Below, piece by piece: positions 9,991 to 22,024 of a DNA stretch of 64,000 nucleotides. Position 1 is the stretch's first letter. Every line of letters begins with the position of its first letter. A program made the translations under genes and the position numbers. A model generated the notes under the pieces. It saw only the letters and a list, made by a program, of their open reading frames with translations. It was not told the DNA's origin and searched no databases. The stretch is taken from positions 1,736,001 to 1,800,000 of the forward strand of contig CP101406.1 of assembly GCA_024758765.1 (NCBI GenBank), given 5' to 3'. Source of the DNA: Mycobacterium sp. SVM_VP21. Its GTDB lineage: Bacteria > Actinomycetota > Actinomycetes > Mycobacteriales > Mycobacteriaceae.

Positions 9991-10014
9991 GTCTGGCGGT
10001 GTGTCGACCGTCGA

Positions 10015-11037
<1,023 letters not shown>

Positions 11038-11208
11038 CTAGCCCTTCTGAACGGAGTCAAACACGGCGCGGTGCCGTGTCCTGTTCGCCGCCACGGGTTT
11101 TCATATCGCGGTTCGGCAACGATTGAGATTCAGCGCGGACTCGTCACCTCACCGGGTGGGTGTTTTGGTAGGCATATAGTCGAGGTAATCATCGACGAAG
11201 GGCAGGTC

Positions 11209-12432
11209 ATGCAGGCCAGTGCTCGGGACTTGGGGACCGCTGGGGCTCCGTTGGCCGGGGTACGCGTCATCGAGATCGCCAGCTTCGTCGCCGTCCCGCT
11301 CGCCGGAATGACGCTGGCACAACTGGGCTGCGACGTGGTGCGCATTGACCCGGTCGGCGGTGCGGCCGACTACCGGCGCTGGCCCGTCACCGACGACGGC
11401 ACCTCGATCTACTGGACAGGCCTTAACAAGGGTAAACGCTCCGTGGTCGCCGATCTGCGCGCGCCCGAGGGGCAGCGTGTGGTGCAGCAACTGATCGCCG
11501 ACAGTGGCGTATTGCTGACCAATATGGCTGGCCGCCAATGGCTTTCCTACGACACTTTGGCGGCGGAGCGTCCGGACCTGATCCACCTCGAGGTGCTCGG
11601 ACGCGCTGACGGCTCCACCGCGGTGGACTACACGATCAACGCCGGTGTCGGCTTTCCGCTGGTGACCGGGCCCAGCGACCACGCCGCCCCGATCAACCAT
11701 GTGCTGCCGGCCTGGGATATCGCCTGCGGGCTACACGCCGCGCTGGCGGTCTCCGCCGCGCTGCATCGCCGTGACCACACCGGGGAGGGCTGCCGGATCC
11801 GGCTGGCGCTGGAGGACGTCGCACTGGGCACCGCCAGCACCCTGGGCTTCCTCACCGAGGCCATGGTGAACGGCGACCGCCGGGAACGCATCGGCAATGC
11901 GGTCTACGGGCAGTACGGGCAGAGCTTCGCCAGCGGCGACGGTGCGAATTTCATGGTCGTCACGCTGACCGATCGGCACTTCCGGGACTTGGCCGAGCTG
12001 ACCGGTTCGACGAAAGTCCTTGCGGCGCTGGCTGAAGCGCGCGGCATCGACTTCGGCGACGAGGGCCAGCGCTATCGTCACCGCGACCTGCTGACCGGAC
12101 TGTTCAGCGGGTGGTTTGCCGAGCGGCCGGCGGCGCAGATCGAAGCCGCCCTGGCGGGAACGTCGCTGCTGTGGGACCGCTACCGCAGCTTTGCCGAGGT
12201 GGCCGCCGACGAGCGCCTACGCGACAACCCGATGTTCGCGACGCTGCATCAGCCCCGGGTGGGGGAGTACTTGGCGGCCGGTCTGCCGGCGTCGATCGAT
12301 GGCGCCCACCCGCCCGCCGTCGCCGCACCTGCGCTGGGCGCCGACACCGAGCAGGTGTTGGCTACCCGGCTGGGTATGAACACTCACGAAATCGACCGGC
12401 TGCGCCAAAGCGGCGCGGTGGCAACGGATTAG
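11209..12432 (+). CDS. Family III CoA transferase (CaiB/BaiF)
   Basis: A 407-aa enzyme of the CaiB/BaiF family, which transfers CoA between acyl groups or racemises 2-methylacyl-CoA. It begins with PLAGVRVIEIASFVAVPLAGM, the family's typical opening, and has GLNKGKRSVVADLR and the expected nucleophile Asp170 in PAWDIACGLHAA. The frame opens earlier at 11026, but that would overlap the fbpC promoter. The ATG at 11209 has a GAAGGGCAGG ribosome site and gives the family length. It lies 18 bp upstream of htdZ, and the pair likely forms an operon working on acyl-CoA or enoyl-CoA intermediates. The true substrate cannot be read from sequence. Confidence 0.85.
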   Translation: MQASARDLGTAGAPLAGVRVIEIASFVAVPLAGMTLAQLGCDVVRIDPVGGAADYRRWPVTDDGTSIYWTGLNKGKRSVVADLRAPEGQRVVQQLIADSGVLLTNMAGRQWLSYDTLAAERPDLIHLEVLGRADGSTAVDYTINAGVGFPLVTGPSDHAAPINHVLPAWDIACGLHAALAVSAALHRRDHTGEGCRIRLALEDVALGTASTLGFLTEAMVNGDRRERIGNAVYGQYGQSFASGDGANFMVVTLTDRHFRDLAELTGSTKVLAALAEARGIDFGDEGQRYRHRDLLTGLFSGWFAERPAAQIEAALAGTSLLWDRYRSFAEVAADERLRDNPMFATLHQPRVGEYLAAGLPASIDGAHPPAVAAPALGADTEQVLATRLGMNTHEIDRLRQSGAVATD

Positions 12433-12450
12433 CAAAGGAGCTCCGACCAA

Positions 12451-12906
12451 GTGCGTACTTTCGCATCGATTGATGAACTTGCCGCATGCCAGGGCCAGGT
12501 GATCGGGCATAGCGACTGGGTGACGATCACCCAGGACGCCGTCAACCTGTTCGCCGACGCGACGGGTGACCACCAGTGGATTCACGTCGACCCCGAGCGT
12601 GCGGCCACCGGGCCCTTCGGGACCACGATCGCCCACGGATACCTGACCCTGGCCATGCTGCCGCAGCTGATGGCGCAGATCAGCCGCCTCGACGGAGTGA
12701 AGTTGGCGATCAACTACGGGCTGAACAAAGTGCGCTTTCCGGCGCCGGTACCGGTCGGCTCCAAGATCCGGGCCGAGACGTCCCTGGTCGAGGTCGCCGA
12801 TGTGGGCGGTGGCGCCCACCAGGTGACCTACTCCACCACGGTGTCTATCGACGCCCATGCCAAGCCGGCCTGCGTCGCCGAGAGCGTCGTGCGCTACGTG
12901 CTCTGA
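12451..12906 (+). CDS. htdZ: (R)-specific enoyl-CoA hydratase, MaoC-like hotdog protein
   Basis: A 151-aa single-hotdog hydratase, the same length as Rv0130 (HtdZ). The hydratase-2 motif is intact: DATGDHQWIHVDPERA places catalytic Asp40 and His45 as in Rv0130. The block GPFGTTIAHGYLTL and the ending AESVVRYVL also match. It hydrates trans-2-enoyl-CoA or ACP intermediates to the (R)-3-hydroxy form. The start is a GTG preceded by AAAGGAG. It probably shares a transcript with the CoA transferase upstream, and its last 13 bases overlap the convergent MinD-like gene. Confidence 0.92.
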   Translation: MRTFASIDELAACQGQVIGHSDWVTITQDAVNLFADATGDHQWIHVDPERAATGPFGTTIAHGYLTLAMLPQLMAQISRLDGVKLAINYGLNKVRFPAPVPVGSKIRAETSLVEVADVGGGAHQVTYSTTVSIDAHAKPACVAESVVRYVL

Positions 12907-13931
12907 GGACGGCCTTGCTTCGCGTCCCGGCCCCGGGGGCGGGACGCGAAGTAATGCGCAACGATCGCCGCGATCTGCAGAAATCGGCGACGGGTCGCCG
13001 GTGCCATCTCGGTCATCACGTCGATTACCCCGCCCGGGCGCAGGTGCGGGTCGAAGGGCACCTCAACCACCGCCTGGCCGTGCTGCAGGAACTGCGTCGT
13101 CAATGCGGAGCGGGTGCGCCGGTCGGCATGGCCGTCGGAGTCGTTGAGCACCACCACGGTGCGCTGCAGCAACCCGCCTTGGCCGCGGCCGGCCAGCCAT
13201 TCCATGGTCTTGGCGGCCGCGCCGGCACCGTCCGCCCACGGCGAAGACACCACGATTAGCGCGTCCAGGTCACGCAGCGCCTCCTGGGTCACTGGCGAGT
13301 CCATCGTCGAACCACAGTCGATGATCGAGATGGTGAAGTGCCGGTCCAGGCGCAGCGCGGCCTCCCGGTACAACGCCGCGTCAAGGATCCGGCGACTTCC
13401 CGCGGCCGGCTCGCCCACCAGGACGTAGAGCCCCGCCGCGTTGGCGCCGACCCGGCTGCTGATGTCGGCGAACGATTGCACGCTCTGATCGGCGGCCAGA
13501 TCCCAATAGGAGCTGGTGGCGCGCGGGTCGATGCGGCTGCCGAGCCGGCCGAACGCAGTGTCAGCGTCCACGGCCACCACATGGTCGGCCCGCCGCAGTG
13601 CGGCGAACACCGACCCGACGCTGGCCGCCACAGTCGTCTTGCCGACCCCGCCCTTACCGAGTACGCCGACTTTGTAGCTGCCATTGGGCAGGGATCGGAT
13701 GGCCACCTGGTAGGCCATTTCTTCCCGCTCGGCCGGCGACGGGCCCAGGTTGACCAACCCCAGCGTCGCGGACAGGACCAGGCGGCGCCAGCCACGGGCC
13801 GGCTGGGGCCGCGGCATGGGGGCCGGCGGCAGGGGTTGCGGTGGTCGCTGCGGTGGCGGCGGCGCCCAGTGCCCCGGCTGTTGCTGCTGCGGCGGCATTC
13901 GCTGCCGCAGAAAGTCGTCGTCTGCGTTCAT
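12894..13931 (-). CDS. MinD/ParA-like ATPase with Pro-rich N-terminus (EspI-like)
   Basis: The 345-aa product begins with about 45 residues rich in Pro and Gln, followed by a P-loop ATPase domain. Motifs are the deviant Walker A GKGGVGKTT (about residues 93-101), VVAVDADTAFG and SIIDCGSTMDS. This layout is shared by mycobacterial MinD-like proteins linked to type VII secretion loci, such as EspI or the Rv3888c type. No ESX gene is seen here, so the role is open: a positioning ATPase or a regulator of secretion. It overlaps the end of htdZ by 13 bp convergently. It lies at the junction between the Rv01xx-like and Rv38xx-like blocks. Confidence 0.75.
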   Translation of the reverse strand: MNADDDFLRQRMPPQQQQPGHWAPPPPQRPPQPLPPAPMPRPQPARGWRRLVLSATLGLVNLGPSPAEREEMAYQVAIRSLPNGSYKVGVLGKGGVGKTTVAASVGSVFAALRRADHVVAVDADTAFGRLGSRIDPRATSSYWDLAADQSVQSFADISSRVGANAAGLYVLVGEPAAGSRRILDAALYREAALRLDRHFTISIIDCGSTMDSPVTQEALRDLDALIVVSSPWADGAGAAAKTMEWLAGRGQGGLLQRTVVVLNDSDGHADRRTRSALTTQFLQHGQAVVEVPFDPHLRPGGVIDVMTEMAPATRRRFLQIAAIVAHYFASRPRGRDAKQGRPQST

Positions 13932-14051
13932 CGGCTCCTCGAGGCATACGGCGGCGGTACGGCCAGGTGGCCCAATAACCGCAGCCTAGTCGCGGAGGCG
14001 CCCATCTACCGTCAGCCAGCCCGAGAAGCGCGAGTCGGGCCGGCTCACCGG

Positions 14052-15476
14052 TCAGCAGTCGTAATAGAGGGCGAACTCGTAGGGATGCGGACGCAGGTTG
14101 ACGGGGGTGATCTCGTTGTCCCGCTTGTAGTTGATCCAGGTCGCGATCACGTCCGGGGTGAATACCCCACCTTCGGTGAGGTATTCGTGGTCGGCCTCGA
14201 GGTTGTCCATCACCTCGGCCAGCGAGGTGGGGGCCTGCGAGATCGCCGCCGCCTCGTCGGCCGGCAGGTCGTAGAGGTCCTTGTCGACCGGCGCGGCCGG
14301 TTCGATCTTGTTCTTGATGCCGTCGATGCCGGCCATCAACATGGCCGAGAACGCCAGGTAGGGATTGCCGGAAGAGTCCGGGCAGCGGAACTCCAGCCGC
14401 TTGGCCTTCGGGTTGGTGCCGGTGATCGGGATACGCACGCAGGCCGAACGGTTGCGCTGGCTGTAGACCAGGTTGATCGGCGCCTCGTAACCCGGCACCA
14501 GCCGCTTGTAGGAGTTGATGGTGGGGTTGGTGAACGCCAGCAGTGACGGCGCGTGGTGCAGGATGCCGCCGATGTAGTGCCGGGCGGTGTCGGACAGTCC
14601 GGCATAGCCGATCTCGTCGTAGAACAGCGGCTCACCGTCCTGCCATACCGACTGGTGTACGTGCATACCTGAACCGTTGTCTCCGAAAAGCGGCTTGGGC
14701 ATGAACGTCACCGTCTTGCCGTGCGCCCAGGCGGTGTTCTTGATGATGTATTTGAACAACATCAAATCGTCGGCGGCGTGCAGCAGCGTGTTGAACTTGT
14801 AGTTGATCTCCGTTTGCCCGCCGGTGCCGACCTCGTGGTGGCCGCGTTCGACAGTGAAACCAGCGCCTGCGAGGTTGGTCGCCATTGCATCGCGCAGATC
14901 GACGTATTGATCGGCCGGCGCGACCGGGAAATAGCCTCCCTTGGGGCGAACTTTGTATCCGAGGTTGGGGCTGCCGTCGGCTTCGGTTGTCCGGCCGGTG
15001 TTCCACCAGCCGGCGACCGAATCCACTTTGTGGAAAGAGCCGTTGATCTGTGAGTCGAAGCTCACGGAATCGAAGATATAGAACTCGGCCTCGGCGCCGA
15101 AGTAAGCGGTGTCGGCAATGCCGGTGCTGGTGAGGTAGCTCTCGGCCTTGCGTGCGATGTTGCGCGGGTCGCGCGAATAGGGCTCGCGGGTGAACGGGTC
15201 GTGGACGAAAAAGTTGAGGTTCAGCGTCTTTGCGGCTCGGAATGGATCGATGCGGGCGGTTTCCGGGTCGGGCAGCAGCAGCATGTCTGACTCGTGGATG
15301 GACTGGAAGCCGCGGATCGATGAACCGTCGAAGGCAAGCCCATCCTCGAATACGCTTTCATCGAGCGCGGCGGCCGGGATCGAGAAATGCTGCATAACCC
15401 CCGGCAGGTCGCAGAATCGAATGTCGACGTACTCAACCGACTCGTCGGCGACGAGCTTGAAAATGTCGGCGGCCAT
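14052..15476 (-). CDS. glnA: Glutamine synthetase, type I (GlnA family)
   Basis: A 474-aa ammonia-assimilating ligase making glutamine from glutamate and ATP. It is close to mycobacterial GlnA1 (478 aa): [27 protein letters not shown], the NGSGMH loop and [10 protein letters not shown] are all present. Tyr402 in DLYDLP corresponds to the adenylylation site, so GlnE control is likely. Small departures are GMHVHQS (usually GMHCHQS) and [11 protein letters not shown] (usually [11 protein letters not shown]). The ATG at 15476 has AAGGAGA 7 nt upstream, while an upstream extension of the frame lacks a ribosome site. It is divergent from gltB. In M. tuberculosis glnA1 lies elsewhere, so this may be a second copy tied to GOGAT. 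Confidence 0.9.
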   Translation of the reverse strand: MAADIFKLVADESVEYVDIRFCDLPGVMQHFSIPAAALDESVFEDGLAFDGSSIRGFQSIHESDMLLLPDPETARIDPFRAAKTLNLNFFVHDPFTREPYSRDPRNIARKAESYLTSTGIADTAYFGAEAEFYIFDSVSFDSQINGSFHKVDSVAGWWNTGRTTEADGSPNLGYKVRPKGGYFPVAPADQYVDLRDAMATNLAGAGFTVERGHHEVGTGGQTEINYKFNTLLHAADDLMLFKYIIKNTAWAHGKTVTFMPKPLFGDNGSGMHVHQSVWQDGEPLFYDEIGYAGLSDTARHYIGGILHHAPSLLAFTNPTINSYKRLVPGYEAPINLVYSQRNRSACVRIPITGTNPKAKRLEFRCPDSSGNPYLAFSAMLMAGIDGIKNKIEPAAPVDKDLYDLPADEAAAISQAPTSLAEVMDNLEADHEYLTEGGVFTPDVIATWINYKRDNEITPVNLRPHPYEFALYYDC

Positions 15477-15543
15477 ATTGGTCTCCTTCGCGTGCAGACA
15501 GCTAAACGATAGGCAGCGCACATTTCCTGGACATCATCCAGTT

Positions 15544-15559
15544 ATTGCGTTGGCGTAAC
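15544..15559 (-). promoter_or_regulatory. Possible GlnR-type box between glnA and gltB
   Basis: On the minus strand, reading towards glnA, the sequence is GTTAC, six bases, then GCAAT. This fits GTnAC-N6-GnAAC, my recollection of the actinobacterial GlnR half-site pair, with one mismatch. It lies 70-85 bp before the glnA start in the 270-bp divergent region shared with gltB, a logical place for nitrogen control. A match this short can arise by chance. Confidence 0.35.
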
Positions 15560-15749
15560 GCAAACCTCACCGCAAGCCCGCTGTCCAGCGAACTAGCACG
15601 TTTGCTAGGTCGGGGTATATCGTGGCGTTGCCTGTGAGATTTTTCAGGCAGGAACGCCGTTCAACGTCGCACGGACCAACCCCCTAGACCGCTTGTCCAT
15701 ATCGGGCAACGGGCGAGAACGTGCGAAGGGTCAGGTGACTCAGGTGGCG

Positions 15750-18700
15750 ATGGCACCCCGTCGGGTGGGGCTCTACAACCCCGCGTTCGAACATGACGCG
15801 TGTGGGGTGGCCATGGTGGTCGATATCCATGGCCGGCGCAGTCGCGACATCGTCGACAAGTCGATCACGGCGCTGCTCAACCTTGAGCACCGCGGCGCTG
15901 CCGGAGCCGAACCCAACAGCGGTGACGGCGCTGGGATCCTGATTCAGATTCCGGACCTATTCCTGCGTGCCATAACCGATTTCGATCTTCCGCCCGAGGG
16001 CAGCTACGCCACCGGGATCGCATTTCTGCCGCAGTCGGCCAAAGAGTCGGCGGCAGCCTGTGTCGGCATGGAGAAAATCGTCGAGGCCGAGGGCCTCCAG
16101 GTGCTCGGCTGGCGCGAAGTGCCGACCGACGACTCGTCGTTGGGCGCGCTGGCTCGAGATGCGATGCCGACTTTTCGGCAGCTGTTCATCGGCGGGGCCT
16201 CCGGCATGGCGTTGGAGCGCCGGGCCTATGTGGTGCGCAAGCGCGCCGAACATGAGCTGGGTAGCAAGGGGCCCGGCCAGGATGGACCGGGTCGGGAATC
16301 CGTCTATTTCCCAAGCCTTTCCAGCCGGACCATGGTGTACAAGGGAATGTTGACCACGCCGCAGCTCAAGGCGTTCTATCCCGACCTGGCCGACGAGCGG
16401 TTGCAGAGCGCACTGGGCCTCGTGCATTCTCGGTTCTCCACCAACACTTTTCCGTCGTGGCCGCTGGCCCACCCGTTCCGTCGTATCGCACACAACGGCG
16501 AGATCAACACGGTTACCGGCAACGAGAACTGGATGCGCGCCCGGGAGGCGCTGATCCGCACCGACGTTTTCGGCTCTGAAGGCGGCCAACGCAGCGCGGA
16601 TAAGCTGTTCCCGATCTGCACGCCGGGCGCCTCCGACACCGCCCGGTTCGACGAGGTGCTCGAACTGCTGCATCTAGGCGGCCGCAGCCTGCCGCACGCG
16701 GTGCTGATGATGATCCCGGAGGCCTGGGAACGGCACGAAAGCATGGATGGGCCTACCCGAGCTTTTTATGAGTACCACGACTCGCTGATGGAGCCCTGGG
16801 ATGGCCCGGCCTCGATGACCTTCACCGACGGCACCGTGGTGGGTGCGGTGCTGGACCGCAACGGCCTGCGGCCGTCGCGTATTTGGGTCACCGAAGACGG
16901 GCTGGTGGTGATGGCGTCCGAGGCTGGTGTTCTCGACTTGGACCCCGCCACGGTGGTGCATCGACAGCGGCTGCAACCGGGCAAGATGTTCCTGGTGGAC
17001 ACCGCCGCCGGGCGGATCATCTCCGATCGTGAGATCAAGTCGACGCTGGCCGGCGAACGACCGTACCAGCAGTGGATCGATGAGTGCCTGATCGGAATCG
17101 GCGAGCTGCCCCCCGGCGATGCTCCCCGGATGGAGCGTCACCGGGTTCTGTTGCGGCAGCATATGTTCGGCTACACCTACGAGGAACTCAACCTGGTGCT
17201 CGCGCCCATGGCGCGCTCCGGCGCTGAGCCGATCGGATCCATGGGCACCGACACCCCGGTGGCGGTGCTCTCGGCGCGACCCCGGCTGCTGTTCGACTAC
17301 TTTCAGCAGTTGTTCGCCCAGGTCACCAACCCGCCGTTAGACGCCATCCGCGAAGAGGTGATCACCAGCCTGCAAGGTGCGCTCGGACCCGAAGGTAACC
17401 TGCTCAATACTGACGAACCCACCTGGCGGCAGATCGTGCTGCCCCAGCCGATCCTGAGCAACTCCGAGCTCGCGAAGCTGCTGAAGTTGAGCCCGGACCA
17501 GCGGATCGGTGCCCGCGGCCCGCACGGCCTGTCCACGGCCGTCATCAGCTGCCTGTATCCGCCTGCGGCAGGCGGTGCCGGGTTGCGCGCGGCGCTCAAG
17601 CAGGTGTGCGCTCGGGCCTCGGAGGCGATCGCCGAGGGCGCCAGCTTCCTGGTGATCTCCGACCGGGAGTCCGACGAGACGATGGCTCCCATTCCGTCGC
17701 TGCTGGCCACCGCGGCGGTGCATCACCACTTGGTCGCCGAGCGGACCCGCACCAAGGTGGGCCTGGTGGTGGAGTCCGGCGACGCCCGCGAAGTGCACCA
17801 CATGGCGGCGCTGATCGGGTTCGGCGCCGCCGCGGTCAACCCGTACCTGGCGTTCGAATCCGTCGAGGACATGCTCGACCGGGGCCTGATCGAAGGCCTC
17901 GATCGCGACAAGGCGTTGGCCAACTATGCCAAGGCCGCCGGCAAGGGCGTGCTGAAAGTCATGTCCAAAATGGGGATCTCGACGCGGGCGTCCTACACCG
18001 GGGCGCAGCTGTTCCAGCCGATAGGTATCTCGCAAGACGTTCTCGACGAGTACTTCACCGGCCTGTACTGCCCGATCGGTGGGATCACCCTCGACGACAT
18101 CGCCGCTGATGTCGCCGCCCGCCACGCGCTGGCCTACCTGGACCGCCCAGAAGAGCGGGCGCACCGCGAACTGCCGGTGGGCGGGGAGTACCAGTGGCGC
18201 CGCGAGGGCGAATACCACCTGTTCAACCCGGAGACGGTGTTCAAACTGCAGCACTCCACCCGAACAGGCCAGTACGCAGTCTTCAAGGAGTACACGAAGC
18301 TGGTCGACGACCAGAGTGAACGCCTGGCCACGCTGCGCGGGTTGTTGCGATTCAAGGCCGGGGAGCGGCCACCGGTTCCTCTTGACGAGGTGGAACCGGC
18401 CACCGAGATCGTCAAACGGTTCGCGACCGGGGCGATGAGTTACGGTTCGATCTCCGCCGAGGCGCACGAAACCCTGGCGATCGCGATGAACCGGATCGGC
18501 GGCCGCTCCAACTGCGGTGAGGGCGGCGAGCATGCCGGCCGCTTCCTGCCCGACGCCGACGGCTCCTGGCGGCGGAGCGCGATCAAGCAGGTCGCCTCGG
18601 CGCGTTTCGGCGTGACGAGCGAATACCTGGTCAACTGCACCGACCTCCAGATCAAGATCGCGCAGGGGGCCAAGCCCGGAGAGGGTGGTCAGCTGCCGGG

Positions 18701-20354
18701 CAACAAGGTGTACCCGTGGATCGCCGAGGTTCGGCATGCCACCCCGGGTGTCGGGCTGATCTCGCCGCCGCCGCACCACGACATCTACTCCATCGAGGAC
18801 CTCAAGCAGCTGATCCACGACCTGAAGAACGCCAACCCGGAGGCTCGCATCCATGTGAAGCTGGTCGCCGAGAACGGTGTCGGAACGGTGGCGGCGGGAG
18901 TGTCCAAAGCACACGCCGACGTGGTGTTGATCTCCGGCCATGACGGGGGCACCGGGGCGGCGCCGTTGACCTCACTCAAGCACGCCGGAGCGCCGTGGGA
19001 ACTCGGGCTGGCCGAAACTCAGCAGACCTTGCTGCTCAACGGACTTCGGGACCGGGTTGTGGTGCAGGTGGACGGCCAGCTCAAGACCGGGCGCGACGTG
19101 GTGATGGCGGCGCTGCTGGGGGCCGAGGAATTTGGTTTCGCCACCGCGCCGTTGGTGGTGTCGGGCTGCATCATGATGAGGGTCTGTCACCTGGACACCT
19201 GCCCGGTGGGCGTGGCAACTCAGAACCCGGAGTTGCGTGAACGGTTCAGCGGACAACCGGAGTTCGTCGAGAACTTCTTCTGGTTCATCGCAGAAGAGGT
19301 GCGAGAGTACCTTGCGGCCTTGGGATTCCGCACCATCAACGAGGCAGTCGGGCAGGTGAATGCGCTGGACACCACGCTGGCCCGCGCCCACTGGAAGGCC
19401 CACAAGCTCGACCTCACGCCGGTCCTGCATGAACCGGAGTCAGCGTTCATGAACCAGGATCTGTACTGCACCTCCGGTCAGGATCACGGTCTAGACAAGG
19501 CCTTGGACCAGCAGCTGATTGTCATGAGCCGCGAGGCGCTCGATGCGGGTACCCCGGTCAAGTTCACCAGTGCGATATCCAACGTGAACCGGACTGTCGG
19601 CACCATGCTTGGCTACGAGGTCACCAAAGCCTATGGTGCCCAAGGGTTGCCGGACGGAACCATCGACATCACCTTCACCGGGTCGGCCGGCAACAGCTTC
19701 GGAGCATTTCTGCCGCCGGGGATCAACCTGCGGGTCTTCGGCGACGCCAACGACTACGTCGCCAAGGGGCTGTCCGGTGGCCGGATCGTGGTCCGCCCCC
19801 CACTGGACGCGCCTGACGGCTACGTCGCCGAGGAAAACATCATCGGCGGCAACGTGATCCTGTTCGGCGCCACGTCCGGCGAGGTGTTCCTGCGCGGGGT
19901 GGTCGGAGAACGGTTCGCGGTCCGCAATTCCGGTGCGGTAGCAGTGGTCGAGGGAGTCGGCGACCACGGTTGTGAGTACATGACCGGGGGCAAAGTGGTG
20001 GTGCTGGGACCCACCGGGCGCAACTTCGCCGCCGGCATGTCCGGGGGAGTGGCTTACGTCTACGACCCGGACCGGCAGTTGGGTGACCGGCTCAACACCG
20101 AAATGGTGGACCTCGACACATTCGACGATTTCGACGCCGACGATGTGGCCTGGCTGCGTGACGTGCTGGCGGCACACGCCGCCGCCACCGACTCGCTGCC
20201 CGCTCGCGCGATCCTGGCTGATTGGGCCGACCGCGGAAGGGACTTCGTCAAAGTGATGCCGCGCGACTACCGGCGGGTGCTCGCCGCGGTCGCCGAGGCA
20301 AAAGCCAGTGGCATAGATCCTGAGGAGGCAATTATGGCGGCGGCTCATGGCTGA
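15750..20354 (+). CDS. gltB: Glutamate synthase (GOGAT) large subunit
   Basis: A 1534-aa subunit that hydrolyses glutamine and transfers ammonia to 2-oxoglutarate. The class II glutaminase starts at Cys18 (EHDACGVAM) after a 17-residue propeptide that must be removed. The central and FMN-binding domains follow, including the 3Fe-4S cysteine cluster [15 protein letters not shown], and then the GXGXG beta-helix ([21 protein letters not shown] onward). Similarity to mycobacterial GltB is high over the whole length. I chose the ATG at 15750 because the product then begins [16 protein letters not shown], matching the usual propeptide. GTG 15735 or TTG 15693 are alternatives. The 3' end overlaps gltD by 8 bp, so the two are translationally coupled. 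Confidence 0.95.
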   Translation: MAPRRVGLYNPAFEHDACGVAMVVDIHGRRSRDIVDKSITALLNLEHRGAAGAEPNSGDGAGILIQIPDLFLRAITDFDLPPEGSYATGIAFLPQSAKESAAACVGMEKIVEAEGLQVLGWREVPTDDSSLGALARDAMPTFRQLFIGGASGMALERRAYVVRKRAEHELGSKGPGQDGPGRESVYFPSLSSRTMVYKGMLTTPQLKAFYPDLADERLQSALGLVHSRFSTNTFPSWPLAHPFRRIAHNGEINTVTGNENWMRAREALIRTDVFGSEGGQRSADKLFPICTPGASDTARFDEVLELLHLGGRSLPHAVLMMIPEAWERHESMDGPTRAFYEYHDSLMEPWDGPASMTFTDGTVVGAVLDRNGLRPSRIWVTEDGLVVMASEAGVLDLDPATVVHRQRLQPGKMFLVDTAAGRIISDREIKSTLAGERPYQQWIDECLIGIGELPPGDAPRMERHRVLLRQHMFGYTYEELNLVLAPMARSGAEPIGSMGTDTPVAVLSARPRLLFDYFQQLFAQVTNPPLDAIREEVITSLQGALGPEGNLLNTDEPTWRQIVLPQPILSNSELAKLLKLSPDQRIGARGPHGLSTAVISCLYPPAAGGAGLRAALKQVCARASEAIAEGASFLVISDRESDETMAPIPSLLATAAVHHHLVAERTRTKVGLVVESGDAREVHHMAALIGFGAAAVNPYLAFESVEDMLDRGLIEGLDRDKALANYAKAAGKGVLKVMSKMGISTRASYTGAQLFQPIGISQDVLDEYFTGLYCPIGGITLDDIAADVAARHALAYLDRPEERAHRELPVGGEYQWRREGEYHLFNPETVFKLQHSTRTGQYAVFKEYTKLVDDQSERLATLRGLLRFKAGERPPVPLDEVEPATEIVKRFATGAMSYGSISAEAHETLAIAMNRIGGRSNCGEGGEHAGRFLPDADGSWRRSAIKQVASARFGVTSEYLVNCTDLQIKIAQGAKPGEGGQLPGNKVYPWIAEVRHATPGVGLISPPPHHDIYSIEDLKQLIHDLKNANPEARIHVKLVAENGVGTVAAGVSKAHADVVLISGHDGGTGAAPLTSLKHAGAPWELGLAETQQTLLLNGLRDRVVVQVDGQLKTGRDVVMAALLGAEEFGFATAPLVVSGCIMMRVCHLDTCPVGVATQNPELRERFSGQPEFVENFFWFIAEEVREYLAALGFRTINEAVGQVNALDTTLARAHWKAHKLDLTPVLHEPESAFMNQDLYCTSGQDHGLDKALDQQLIVMSREALDAGTPVKFTSAISNVNRTVGTMLGYEVTKAYGAQGLPDGTIDITFTGSAGNSFGAFLPPGINLRVFGDANDYVAKGLSGGRIVVRPPLDAPDGYVAEENIIGGNVILFGATSGEVFLRGVVGERFAVRNSGAVAVVEGVGDHGCEYMTGGKVVVLGPTGRNFAAGMSGGVAYVYDPDRQLGDRLNTEMVDLDTFDDFDADDVAWLRDVLAAHAAATDSLPARAILADWADRGRDFVKVMPRDYRRVLAAVAEAKASGIDPEEAIMAAAHG

Positions 20355-21798
20355 CCCGCGAGGATTCATCACCAACACCCAGCGCATCCTGCCGTTGCGC
20401 CGCCCGGTCTCGGAGCGGGTGAGCGACTGGCACGAGGTGTATCAGGATTTCGCCGAAGACACCCTGCGCCAGCAGGCGGGACGCTGCATGGACTGCGGTA
20501 TCCCGTTCTGCCACCACGGCTGTCCGCTGGGCAACCTCATCCCGGAATGGAACGACTTGGTACGTACCGGGCGCTGGCGTGAGGCGTTCGACAGGCTGCA
20601 CGCCACGAACAACTTCCCGGACTTCACCGGCCGGCTCTGCCCTGCGCCCTGCGAACCGGCCTGTGTGCTGGGCATCAACCAGCCGCCGGTGACCATCAAG
20701 CAGGTCGAGTACGAGATCGTCGAACGCGGCTTCGCCGAGGGCTGGGCGCAACCGATCCCGCCGTCGGTCCGCACCGGGAAGTCGGTCGCAGTGGTTGGCT
20801 CGGGGCCGGCCGGACTGGCCGCCGCCCAGCAACTCACCCGGGGCGGGCACTCGGTGACGGTCTTCGAGCGCGATGACCGCATCGGCGGGCTGCTGCGTTA
20901 CGGCATACCGGAATTCAAGATGGAAAAGCGAATTCTGGACCGGCGGCTGGAGCAGATGGTCGGCGAGGGGACGACGTTCAAGACGGGCGTGAATGTCGGG
21001 GTGGATCTGACCGTCGAGCAGCTGCGCGAAGACTTCGACGCTGTGGTGCTGGCCGGTGGCGCCACCGCCTGGCGAGACCTGCCGATCCCGGGCCGGGAGC
21101 TCGACGGCATCCATCAGGCAATGGAGTACCTGCCGTGGGCGAACCGGGTGCAGGCCGGTGACCTCGCTGAGCCGCCGATCACCGCGCACGGCAAGAAAGT
21201 CGTCATCATCGGCGGCGGTGACACCGGTGCCGACTGCCTGGGCACGGTGCACCGCCAGGGCGGGACGTGCGTGCACCAGTTCGAGATCATGCCGCGTCCG
21301 CCGGAGATCCGTGATCCGTCCACCCCGTGGCCGACCTACCCGTTGATCATGCGAACCACGTCCGCGCACGAAGAGGGCGGTGATCGGGTGTTCTCGGTCA
21401 ACACCGAGGCATTCACCGGCCGGGACGGCCGGGTGACCGGGTTGCGGGCCCACGAAGTACGCCGCCGCAACGGCAGCTTCGAGAAGGTCGACGGTACCGA
21501 CTTCGAACTCGAAGCCGACCTGGTGCTGCTCGCAATGGGATTCGTCGGGCCCGAACGTTCGCCACTGCTGGCCGATCTAGGCGTGGAGTTCACCGAACGC
21601 GGCAGCGTGGCCCGCGATCCGGACTACGCCACCGCAGTGCCGGGTGTCTATGTCGCCGGCGACATGGGCCGCGGTCAATCCCTCATCGTGTGGGCAATCG
21701 CCGAAGGGCGCGGTGCCGCGGCGAGCGTGGACCGGTACCTGATGGGTCGCACCGCATTGCCCTCGCCGATCACCGCAACAGCGGCGCCGCTTCGCTGA
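20347..21798 (+). CDS. gltD: Glutamate synthase small subunit
   Basis: A 483-aa NADPH- and FAD-dependent subunit that feeds electrons to GltB. The N-terminal adapter domain has the two cysteine groups for 4Fe-4S clusters: [17 protein letters not shown] and [13 protein letters not shown]. The first dinucleotide fold is [17 protein letters not shown] near residue 148 and the second [15 protein letters not shown] near 285. The C-terminal block [23 protein letters not shown] binds FAD. It overlaps gltB by 8 bp, completing the GOGAT operon. The complex works with the divergent glutamine synthetase to convert ammonia and 2-oxoglutarate to glutamate. Confidence 0.95.
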   Translation: MADPRGFITNTQRILPLRRPVSERVSDWHEVYQDFAEDTLRQQAGRCMDCGIPFCHHGCPLGNLIPEWNDLVRTGRWREAFDRLHATNNFPDFTGRLCPAPCEPACVLGINQPPVTIKQVEYEIVERGFAEGWAQPIPPSVRTGKSVAVVGSGPAGLAAAQQLTRGGHSVTVFERDDRIGGLLRYGIPEFKMEKRILDRRLEQMVGEGTTFKTGVNVGVDLTVEQLREDFDAVVLAGGATAWRDLPIPGRELDGIHQAMEYLPWANRVQAGDLAEPPITAHGKKVVIIGGGDTGADCLGTVHRQGGTCVHQFEIMPRPPEIRDPSTPWPTYPLIMRTTSAHEEGGDRVFSVNTEAFTGRDGRVTGLRAHEVRRRNGSFEKVDGTDFELEADLVLLAMGFVGPERSPLLADLGVEFTERGSVARDPDYATAVPGVYVAGDMGRGQSLIVWAIAEGRGAAASVDRYLMGRTALPSPITATAAPLR

Positions 21799-21957
21799 GC
21801 CGCTGCCACGGCCGATCGTCCGGGCTCGCCGGCTGGCCGCCGACCAAATCGCCACTGCAGCTACACGCATCACTTAGACAACTTCTGCCCCAAGGTTCGG
21901 CGCGTCGGGTTTTGTTTGCCATGCGCTCGGTGTCTAATGGACAGCTATGTGATCCGC

Positions 21958-21974
21958 GTTAACAACGTGTTAAC
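21958..21974. promoter_or_regulatory. Paired GTTAAC palindromes (GTTAAC-N5-GTTAAC)
   Basis: Two identical palindromic hexamers are spaced 11 bp start to start, one DNA turn apart, in a locally AT-rich stretch. The second overlaps TAACAT (21971-21976), a plausible -10 hexamer for the small ORF that starts at 22025. The arrangement looks like an operator controlling that promoter. Confidence 0.4.
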
Positions 21975-22024
21975 ATGGTCCGCATTATTCCAATCTGGTC
22001 CGAGCCGGGGCGGGGGTCAGCGCC

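Noticed and set aside
17337..18941. 534-aa minus-strand frame inside gltB
   Set aside because: gltB is conserved end to end and this frame has no motif or ribosome site.
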